The translations under genes and the position numbers were made by a program. The notes under the pieces were generated by a model that was given only the letters and a program-made list of their open reading frames with translations, did no database searches and had not been told where the DNA came from. From Nanobdellati archaeon (GTDB lineage: Archaea > Nanobdellota > Nanobdellia > Woesearchaeales > GCA-2686295), in NCBI GenBank assembly GCA_014384375.1, contig JACNFY010000022.1, positions 1 to 41,472 of the forward strand: 41,472 nt of DNA, given 5' to 3'. Below, piece after piece: positions 1-5,251 of the stretch. The number at the start of each line of letters is the position of its first letter. Within the stretch, counting starts at the first letter, position 1.

Positions 1-503
1 AAACTGCAACTGCAAGGTATTTTATGCTTCATCCTATCAATAGCTCTCTTTCCAACATCCAAGAACTGTTTATCGACAAAAGCCTGGAATAAGACTTGCC
101 CCTTGGAAACCTGAGCAGCTAAACCAACAGGCTTACCAAAAGACTTTTGCATACCAGTGCTCATCCTATCAGCTCCTGCACCAACAGCAACAGGGTTTTC
201 CCTAAGAATATGATGAGGATAAACAAGTATCTTCAACTTATAACCCATCTTCCCACAATTGGCTTCTAACAATCTATTACTAGTCAATCTAGCTGATTCA
301 AGAGCATTATGCCTTATCTGAATGTCAGCACCTGACTTCAAAGAAACAACATATTCAAACTTCCTCTTCAAATCACCCATCTCATACTTGACAATCTTGT
401 TATGAGGAATAGCTCTAACAAACTGCTTATTCTTATACTTGCTCTTCCTGGTGTAAGGCCTCTCAATCCTTCTATAAGCAACAGCTCTTCTAAGTTTCGC
501 CAT
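1..503 (-). CDS. rpl10e: 50S ribosomal protein L10e (uL16 family), 3' end cut by window edge
   Basis: This is the large-subunit ribosomal protein at the base of the central protuberance, near the peptidyl-transferase centre and tRNA elbow. The minus strand reads from an ATG at 503 (MAKLRRAVAYRRIERPYTRK) and stays open to base 1, about 167 residues. L10e hallmarks are present: the basic N-terminus, a VSLKSGADIQIRHNALESAR block and an HHILRENPVAVGAGADRMS-like block followed by GMQKSFGKP. The family is usually 165-180 aa, so only the last few residues are missing. The ATG lies about 26 bases from the centre of the palindromic TATA element at 517-540, so the mRNA is probably leaderless. The family call is firm. 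Confidence 0.93.
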   Translation of the reverse strand, partial: MAKLRRAVAYRRIERPYTRKSKYKNKQFVRAIPHNKIVKYEMGDLKRKFEYVVSLKSGADIQIRHNALESARLTSNRLLEANCGKMGYKLKILVYPHHILRENPVAVGAGADRMSTGMQKSFGKPVGLAAQVSKGQVLFQAFVDKQFLDVGKRAIDRMKHKIPCSCS

Positions 504-516
504 AGCCTCGGAGAAA

Positions 517-540
517 AGTAATCTATTTAAATAGATTACT
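517..540. promoter_or_regulatory. palindromic bidirectional core promoter for L10e and tRNA-Gln
   Basis: This is a perfect 24-bp palindrome with half-site AGTAATCTATTT and an archaeal TATA box (CTATTTAAATAG) at its centre, between 528 and 529. The L10e ATG (503, minus) is about 26 bases to one side and the tRNA-Gln 5' end (559, plus) about 30 bases to the other. Both distances fit TBP-to-start spacing, so one symmetric element could serve both genes. A repressor dimer site is the alternative reading. Confidence 0.65.
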
Positions 541-558
541 GTTTTTCTAGAATCACGC

Positions 559-826
559 AGCCCTGTGGTGTAGTGGCCAAACAAAAATCGTGGATTTTTG
601 AAAGCCGAAAACCTTCGATTTTAGGCTAAGCATAACAGGCTCTGGAGAAGTTCGGAGACACCTGTTGACCCAGGTTCGAAACAACGATGTTCGTTCGTTG
701 ACACCGAAGTGCGCATTACGCTTCGCTTCAGCCCCACAGCGCTTGACGCCAAAGGCGTCGCGACTGAAAGGAGCATGATGGTGTCGACGGAAATGACCGT
801 CGTTGGCGAAAGTCCTGGCAGGGCTA
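559..826 (+). tRNA. tRNA-Gln(CTG) interrupted by three introns
   Basis: The exons rebuild a full archaeal tRNA-Gln. Acceptor AGCCCTG (559-565) pairs with CAGGGCT (819-825), and A826 is the discriminator. D stem GTGT (568-571) pairs with GCAT (630-633). Anticodon stem ACAGG (635-639) pairs with CCTGT (661-665) around loop CTCTGG+A, anticodon CTG at 642-644. T stem CCAGG (670-674) pairs with CCTGG (814-818). Three insertions remain: about 581-629 in the D loop (49 nt, boundary ambiguous by 1-2 nt), 646-659 at the canonical 37/38 site (14 nt), and about 681-812 in the T loop near 59/60 (132 nt). Removing them leaves a TTCGAAT T loop. No other reading gives all four stems. The shared promoter lies upstream at 517-540. 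Scanners without multi-intron models would probably miss the gene. Confidence 0.85.
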
Positions 827-840
827 TATTTTCTTAATAA

Positions 841-1329
841 AGTTTTACCAAAACAATTGGATTTCTGATTAAAAGAAAAGATGTTGTTGTTGCATTTAAA
901 GCCTATTTTGACATCTTATGGAATCAAGATATCCTAACCCTAAAAGGCCACAAAGGAATAATAAACCTGTGTGAGGAAGTTATCAAAGAAAAACAAGACC
1001 TTTACCTGATTGGAGCAAATGCCTCAATTGTTAAGACGCACTCAGAATATTTCCCAAAATGGGATAAAAGAAGAGTAGAAGCCGGCATAAAAAGATACCA
1101 TCTAAGCATTGAGAAAACTCGTAGTTCTGAGTTTAACAGACTTCCAAACACAGAAATAAAATATCTGTCAAAAGAATTTGAAAGTCCATTAGTAATATGG
1201 GTTTTTGGTAAAAAAGTTGCTCATGTTTTATGGGAAAAAGAAGAAATTATTTTTATGATTGAGAATAAAAGAATAGCAGATGATTACAGAAGATATTTTA
1301 AACTCCTATGGTCAAGCTCTAAACCATGA
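841..1329 (+). pseudogene. 5'-truncated TrmB-family regulator (C-terminal sensor part only)
   Basis: A reading frame of about 162 codons runs from in-frame stops at 835-840 to TGA 1327-1329, with no ATG, GTG or TTG near its beginning. The product (VVAFKAYFDILWNQ ... ADDYRRYFKLLW) resembles the second half of the intact TrmB-family protein at 35980-37116, which has ESFKAQFDILWNQ and EAYRKYFDLLW at matching places. The N-terminal winged-helix domain and first sensor domain are missing. The frame begins 15 bases after the tRNA-Gln 3' end, so the lost part was probably removed by an event at the tRNA. The frame is otherwise intact, so the decay may be recent. Confidence 0.7.
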
Positions 1330-1391
1330 ACCAAGTTGACTCTTTATTCAAAGCTTTAATTAAAATTGAAAGATTCCAGACTCACTAATGT

Positions 1392-1664
1392 TTACTTAGC
1401 AGAAAGATTACTTATGTCCCTACTTAATTTCTTAAAACTATTGTTCGTGATCTTCATGAATTCATTGACTTTGCCAACAAACATACCTATCTTAAAACTC
1501 ATTATAAGCAAATAAGAAACAACAACACCAAAGCCAACATAGAGAACCTGGAAATCTGTAGGGCTGTCTCTTAATAATTTCAAAGTCAGCTGTATTATAA
1601 ATATGATTGCCAGTATTAAAAATAAGAAAAACAAGATTTTCTCAATTATACTCTTTTTTGACAT
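1392..1664 (-). CDS. small two-helix membrane protein, unknown family
   Basis: About 90 aa. A lysine-rich start (MSKKSIIEK) leads into a hydrophobic helix (about residues 8-28), then a short loop, a second hydrophobic segment (FQVLYVGFGVVVSYLLIM) and a polar C-terminal tail (FMKITNNSFKKLSRDISNLS). It is probably an inner-membrane protein. An upstream GTG at 1670 overlaps the TAG stop of the preceding 31-codon ORF; the ATG at 1664 is preferred, and both starts imply coupling to that ORF. No family is recognised. Confidence 0.6.
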   Translation of the reverse strand: MSKKSIIEKILFFLFLILAIIFIIQLTLKLLRDSPTDFQVLYVGFGVVVSYLLIMSFKIGMFVGKVNEFMKITNNSFKKLSRDISNLSAK

Positions 1665-1669
1665 CTTCA

Positions 1670-1765
1670 CTAGAAAACACCTTTCTGAAACAAATAGATT
1701 ATTAATAAGACCAATATGACAATCAGAACCCAGTCAAATGAAGTGAACCATTGAGCTTTTTTCAT
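1670..1765 (-). CDS. 31-aa single-pass membrane microprotein
   Basis: ATG at 1763-1765 to TAG at 1670-1672. The peptide starts MKKAQWFTSFDWVLIV, continues with a strongly hydrophobic helix (LVLLIIYLF) and ends QKGVF. A TATA box (TTTATAAAG, about 1789-1797) lies about 28 bases upstream of the ATG, the spacing of leaderless genes elsewhere in this window. The stop overlaps the possible start of the 90-aa membrane protein downstream, suggesting a two-gene operon of membrane partners. Such a short ORF could arise by chance; promoter spacing and coupling raise confidence. Function is unknown. Confidence 0.5.
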   Translation of the reverse strand: MKKAQWFTSFDWVLIVILVLLIIYLFQKGVF

Positions 1766-1841
1766 ATGTAAAGATAATAACTTTATACTTTATAAAACTT
1801 ATCCAAATTTTTCCGGAAAGTTTTCAGAGAATTCAAAAACT

Positions 1842-2090
1842 CTAGAACAACTTCTCTCCTGTCTCTAAATCAAATATTTCAATGACATCTGCAGGGCACT
1901 GCTCACAAGCCATCTGCAAATACCTTGTTAACTCTGTTTCAAGAACCCATTTATCTCCTTCTTTTTTAGAACCTTTAAGATTCGCTTTTGCATCTTCACG
2001 ACTCATCTCCCAGAGCTCAGGGTTCAGATTGGCACATGTCACTGCACTGATACACTTATCACGGTCATACACAACCTTGACTTTCTTCAT
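1842..2090 (-). CDS. single-cluster ferredoxin (3Fe-4S/4Fe-4S type)
   Basis: 82 aa small cytoplasmic electron carrier. Cluster ligands are Cys13 and Cys19 in KCISAVTC and Cys65 in EQCPADV. The position that usually carries the fourth ligand (Cys or Asp, residue 16) is Ala, so a [3Fe-4S] cluster or an exchangeable iron is likely. Cys62 is extra and may form a disulfide, as in Pyrococcus and Thermotoga single-cluster ferredoxins. A reading frame continues upstream to 2180, but the ATG at 2090 starts the conserved sequence (MKKVKVVYDRDKC) and sits about 27 bases from a TATA-like element near 2117. The gene is divergent from the next one. Its redox partner is unknown. Confidence 0.85.
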   Translation of the reverse strand: MKKVKVVYDRDKCISAVTCANLNPELWEMSREDAKANLKGSKKEGDKWVLETELTRYLQMACEQCPADVIEIFDLETGEKLF

Positions 2091-2163
2091 GAAACAGCCA
2101 AACAGATACTTCCTATAAAAATATATCGAAAGACATTTATATGCTCTACAATTATGGATTTTT

Positions 2164-2493
2164 ATGACTAAGGAACCCAAAAAGATTTGTGTTAAGCAAA
2201 GAAGTAAGGAAGACTGGGAAATGGATGAAAAAAGCTATGTTCTTATCAGGGTAAACAAAGGATTAATTGAAGTAGGGGTTATGGAGGTACAGAAGGATCA
2301 ACTAATGGGTGGATTCGTTAGAACCCATAAAGAACTAGCAAGGTACAGCGGAGAGGACCCAGAAGACTTATACTACAAAATAATAAAAGATGGCTGGATA
2401 ACAAACATGCAGCACGCAGCATACCTTGGCTCAGAGCTACAAAAAGCATACATCGCCATGAAGAAAGGAATAAAGTATGTGCAGGATAAATAG
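2164..2493 (+). CDS. DUF4346-like protein
   Basis: 109 aa soluble protein. The core (SYVLIRVNKGLIEVGVMEV, then DLYYKIIKDGWITNMQHAAYLG and ELQKAYIAM) matches my memory of the archaeal DUF4346 family, which occurs alone or fused to thymidylate-synthase-like or methyltransferase proteins in tetrahydromethanopterin-using lineages. The assignment is by recall of motifs, without a search. The ATG at 2164 lies about 26 bases after TTTATATG (2136-2143), implying a leaderless mRNA. It is divergent from the ferredoxin gene. The molecular role is not established. Confidence 0.55.
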   Translation: MTKEPKKICVKQRSKEDWEMDEKSYVLIRVNKGLIEVGVMEVQKDQLMGGFVRTHKELARYSGEDPEDLYYKIIKDGWITNMQHAAYLGSELQKAYIAMKKGIKYVQDK

Positions 2494-2510
2494 CTTGAGA
2501 CATAAAAACC

Positions 2511-2518
2511 TTTTTAAA
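2511..2518 (+). promoter_or_regulatory. TATA box of S6e
   Basis: TTTTTAAA lies about 26 bases upstream of 2540. That places the predicted transcription start exactly at the beginning of the structured leader (2541-2594), so the leader would form the whole 5' UTR. Confidence 0.5.
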
Positions 2519-2540
2519 CAAACACTTTTTCTCAAACAAC

Positions 2541-2598
2541 GCTGAGGACACCTAATAGGTGATGTCAGGAGGAAAACCTGTCAGCATCCTCTGGAGGA
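2541..2598 (+). promoter_or_regulatory. structured 5' leader with Shine-Dalgarno, ahead of S6e
   Basis: The leader contains a hairpin CACCT-AAT-AGGTG (2549-2561), a second stem CAGG/CCTG (2566-2569 with 2577-2580) and two mutually exclusive closing stems: GCTGA (2541-2545) with TCAGC (2581-2585), or GAGGA (2544-2548) with TCCTC (2587-2591). TCCTC is complementary to the Shine-Dalgarno GGAGGA at 2593-2598, so it could mask or release it. This arrangement would suit translational autoregulation. No known riboswitch class is recognised. Most other genes here seem to lack a leader, which makes this one stand out. Confidence 0.45.
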
Positions 2599-2604
2599 AT
2601 TAAA

Positions 2605-3273
2605 ATGGCGGAATTTAAAGCAAATGTCGGAGACCCAAAGACGGGCAAGACATACAAACAAGACATTATTGGCGATGAAGCCAAACATCTTCTAGGAAAA
2701 AAGATAGGCGATAAAGTAAAAGGTGACAAGATAGGATTCTCTGGCTACGAATTTGAGATCACAGGTGGTTCTGACTCTTCAGGCTTTCCAATGAGAAAAG
2801 ATGTAAGTGGAACCATGAGGAAAAAAGTCTTAATAGCAAGTGGCGTCGGAACAAGGCATAACAGGAAAGGTATGAGACTCAGAAGAAGAGTGGCTGCAAA
2901 CACTATCCATGCAAAGACAAGCCAGATAAACATGAAAACACTAACATATGGAAAGAAAGCTTTAGATGCTGAGTCACCAAAAGAAGAAGCACCAGCAGAA
3001 GCTCCGAAAGAAGAGAAAACTGAAGAGAAGAAAGAGAAACCTCCTAAGGAAGAAGCAAAAGCAGAAGAAACCCCAAAGGAAGAAATCAAGGCAAAAGAGA
3101 AAGCTCCAAAAGAAGTCTCAGAAACAAAAGTTTCTGACGATGCTCAGAAACCAAAGGTTTCAGACAAAGCTAAAGAAAAGAAAAAAGAAGAGCCCAAAAA
3201 AGAAACTACGAAGAAAGAGAAAGTGAAGGAAGAGAAAGCTGAAAAACCTGCAAAAGAAAAGAAGAAAAAGTAA
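2605..3273 (+). CDS. rps6e: 30S ribosomal protein S6e with long charged C-terminal tail
   Basis: Residues 1 to about 125 are a standard archaeal S6e: start AEFKANVGDPKTGKTYK, a GYEFEITGGSDSSGFPMRKD block and an RKGMRLRRRVAANTI block. Archaeal S6e normally ends near residue 125-135. Here the frame continues to 222 aa with a Lys/Glu/Pro-rich, probably disordered tail (repeated KEE, PKEE and KEKAPKE units). S6e sits at the foot of the small subunit. A clear Shine-Dalgarno GGAGGA lies 6 bases before the ATG, behind a structured leader. The tail could bind RNA or protein, or be a lineage expansion. Confidence 0.93.
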   Translation: MAEFKANVGDPKTGKTYKQDIIGDEAKHLLGKKIGDKVKGDKIGFSGYEFEITGGSDSSGFPMRKDVSGTMRKKVLIASGVGTRHNRKGMRLRRRVAANTIHAKTSQINMKTLTYGKKALDAESPKEEAPAEAPKEEKTEEKKEKPPKEEAKAEETPKEEIKAKEKAPKEVSETKVSDDAQKPKVSDKAKEKKKEEPKKETTKKEKVKEEKAEKPAKEKKKK

Positions 3274-3369
3274 AGTTTCTCAATAATTTTTCTGTTTTTT
3301 AATATATTTTTCTAGCTTTTAAAATAAGAAAAGCTAATATACTACTATTTGGTAATAAAAATAGTTAGC

Positions 3370-3378
3370 TTTATAAAT
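3370..3378 (+). promoter_or_regulatory. TATA box of the RHH-kinase operon
   Basis: TTTATAAAT is centred about 27 bases upstream of the ATG at 3401, predicting a leaderless transcript that starts with the ribbon-helix-helix gene. No other convincing promoter is seen before 11886, and the downstream genes overlap or are separated by one base. Confidence 0.6.
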
Positions 3379-3400
3379 CATTAATAATTCTTAATAAGCT

Positions 3401-3541
3401 ATGAAACACATCATCAGCGTCAGTGTTGATGAAGATACTGTCATAAAAATCCGCGAAATTCTTAGAAAAAGCAGTTGCAGGAATAAAAGCCACGTAGTAG
3501 AGGAAGCAGTGAGAAAATTCTGGGAGGGGAAAAGGAGATGA
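3401..3541 (+). CDS. 46-aa ribbon-helix-helix (CopG/Arc-like) DNA-binding protein
   Basis: The peptide begins MKHIISVSVDEDTVIKIREI, with the beta-strand (HIISVSVDE) and the first helix of the RHH fold; a second helix follows in KSHVVEEAVRKFWEG. RHH proteins dimerise and contact DNA through the paired strands, acting as repressors or as antitoxins of toxin-antitoxin pairs. It is the first gene of the kinase operon, with its own TATA box. Its TGA overlaps the ATG of the first kinase (ATGA), and GGAG just before the overlap serves the kinase. Position and size suggest an autorepressor of the operon, which is an inference. Confidence 0.75.
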   Translation: MKHIISVSVDEDTVIKIREILRKSSCRNKSHVVEEAVRKFWEGKRR

Positions 3542-5250
3542 GTCTAGAAGAAGAACTGAAAAAAGGACTTGTAAGAGAAATAAAAGTAACCCAATTCGAT
3601 TTATTTGGACAACATGAAATAACAACAGTTAAAATTCCAAAAATAAACTTAGAAATAATTGGAAAATCAATTGGATACTATGATGACTACATTGAAGGAG
3701 GAGATCCTCTTGGCAAAGAATATTTTCTTGAATTAATTGAAATAACAGGACTTTCTGAATATGACCTAAACAAATTCCATAAAGACTTAAGAATTTTTGA
3801 AAGAATATACCTTTTAAAACACGGCATTACAAATGAAATTGCTAACAGTTACTGCCCTTTGCCAATAACAGATAACGATGAGACTTTTGTTTTAGAAATA
3901 CATGGAATATCTAGAGCAAAAGCAATCGAATTCTTTCATGAAAACAATATATCACCAGAAGAAGCTTCAGAAATTATAGACGGATATGATGACAGATTTT
4001 CAGACTTAACATGTCGTATGATTGTAGAAGGATTTTCATCAAAAGTAGCAAATGCTTATCCTGAAAGATTCAATGAATGGGAAATACACACTTTATGGGG
4101 AGATGGAAAAACTCCTGGAGAAGTAAAGCTCTTCCCAGATAATTTCAAAGCCACAGATTTCACAACATTAAATTATGCAGGTGTAAATTCCAAAAACTAC
4201 TCAAAAGAAGAAATTAGAAGATTAGGAGAAATTTTCAAATTAATTGGGAATTCTTTTCCAGAGGAAATAATAGAAAAAGAGATTTCAATCATAGGTACAG
4301 GAGTAAACGGAGTTGTCATAAGTTGGAAAGAATATGCCATAAAATTCTCAAAAGAAATCCAATATGAAGCAGAATTGTTGAAAAAAGTAAAAGCTGAAAA
4401 TAAGGAATTAAATCATGTTATACAAATAATGGAAGATACACATATGCCGTTTTATTCTGAAGATTATTTGAAATTCATAAGAAGAAGAGATGAAATACTT
4501 CGAGAAGAGTATGGTCTTACAGACATAGAAGAAAGATACGAAAATAGAAGCATACTTGAAGAATATGAAGACTGGGGAATAGGTGACGAGGAGGAAGAAT
4601 TTATAGCTAAAATAGAAGACGACCTAATGGAGGAAGGACACACTTTTGCTTCAAAACATCATCCGGCTAGCGAATTGGAAAAGCAAAGAGATAAACTATA
4701 CATTTGGCTTGAAAGAATAAGTGGAGAAACATTAGAAACAATGCTTAAGAAAGAATCATTACTCATATCGCCTTTTTCTTATGGGTATGATATACTACAA
4801 GGGATTCAAGAGCTTAGAAATGCAGAAATATACCATAGAGACCTTCATGACAGGAACATCATGATAGATGAGTTTGGTGAAGCTATCATTATAGATTTAG
4901 GTGCTGCAACTACAAACCCCAATGAAGTGCATGAACAAAACAGGTTGTATGGCGGCAACAATGACTTAATTTCTTTAGGATTATTAATGTACAAAATGGC
5001 AACAGGCCACAACTTATTCAGCGACGAAAGCGGACACTCCTATAGAGAAGAAATCAAAGATAGTATCAAAACAGAAAGAGAAAAAACCTATGAAGACCCA
5101 ACACTAAAAAAAGCAATGATAAACAAAGTAAGAACAGAAGTAGAAGGAGGACTAGGAAGAATAATTATGAACTTACTAGATGATGACCTGTGGACACAAC
5201 CAAGCATGAAAAAAATTGAACAAACACAAAGAATGTTTGATGAATACTAA
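3538..5250 (+). CDS. Hanks-type protein kinase with N-terminal degenerate repeats (kinase 1)
   Basis: 570 aa. Residues about 100-240 contain degenerate copies of a roughly 30-residue unit (for example NNISPEEASEIIDGYDDRF and GFSSKVANAYPERF). Residues about 250-560 form a protein-kinase-like domain: glycine loop IGTGVNGVV (about 251), Lys in AIKFSKE (about 267), catalytic HRDLHDRN (HRD about 433, Asn about 440), and DLG instead of DFG (about 452). The C-lobe has YGGNNDLISLGLLMYKMATG. A unique acidic insert (about 300-390, with EDWGIGDEEEEF) separates the lobes. All catalytic residues are present, so it is probably active. It starts by ATGA overlap with the RHH gene. Bases 4878-5203 are identical to a part of kinase 4. 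The substrate is unknown. Confidence 0.85.
   Translation: MSLEEELKKGLVREIKVTQFDLFGQHEITTVKIPKINLEIIGKSIGYYDDYIEGGDPLGKEYFLELIEITGLSEYDLNKFHKDLRIFERIYLLKHGITNEIANSYCPLPITDNDETFVLEIHGISRAKAIEFFHENNISPEEASEIIDGYDDRFSDLTCRMIVEGFSSKVANAYPERFNEWEIHTLWGDGKTPGEVKLFPDNFKATDFTTLNYAGVNSKNYSKEEIRRLGEIFKLIGNSFPEEIIEKEISIIGTGVNGVVISWKEYAIKFSKEIQYEAELLKKVKAENKELNHVIQIMEDTHMPFYSEDYLKFIRRRDEILREEYGLTDIEERYENRSILEEYEDWGIGDEEEEFIAKIEDDLMEEGHTFASKHHPASELEKQRDKLYIWLERISGETLETMLKKESLLISPFSYGYDILQGIQELRNAEIYHRDLHDRNIMIDEFGEAIIIDLGAATTNPNEVHEQNRLYGGNNDLISLGLLMYKMATGHNLFSDESGHSYREEIKDSIKTEREKTYEDPTLKKAMINKVRTEVEGGLGRIIMNLLDDDLWTQPSMKKIEQTQRMFDEY
4878..5203 (+). repeat. 326-bp tract identical to 11511-11836 (kinase 1 / kinase 4 C-lobe)
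   Basis: Base-by-base reading finds no difference between 4878-5203 and 11511-11836 (offset 6633), although the kinases diverge strongly on either side. The tract encodes the C-lobe from the DLG motif to LDDDLWTQP. It looks like a recent gene conversion or unequal exchange between paralogues. Confidence 0.9.
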
Positions 5251-5251
5251 A

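Noticed and set aside
2966-3226. Lys/Arg-rich plus-strand ORF inside the S6e tail
   Set aside because: It is a frame-shifted shadow of the KE-rich repeat, with no start signal.
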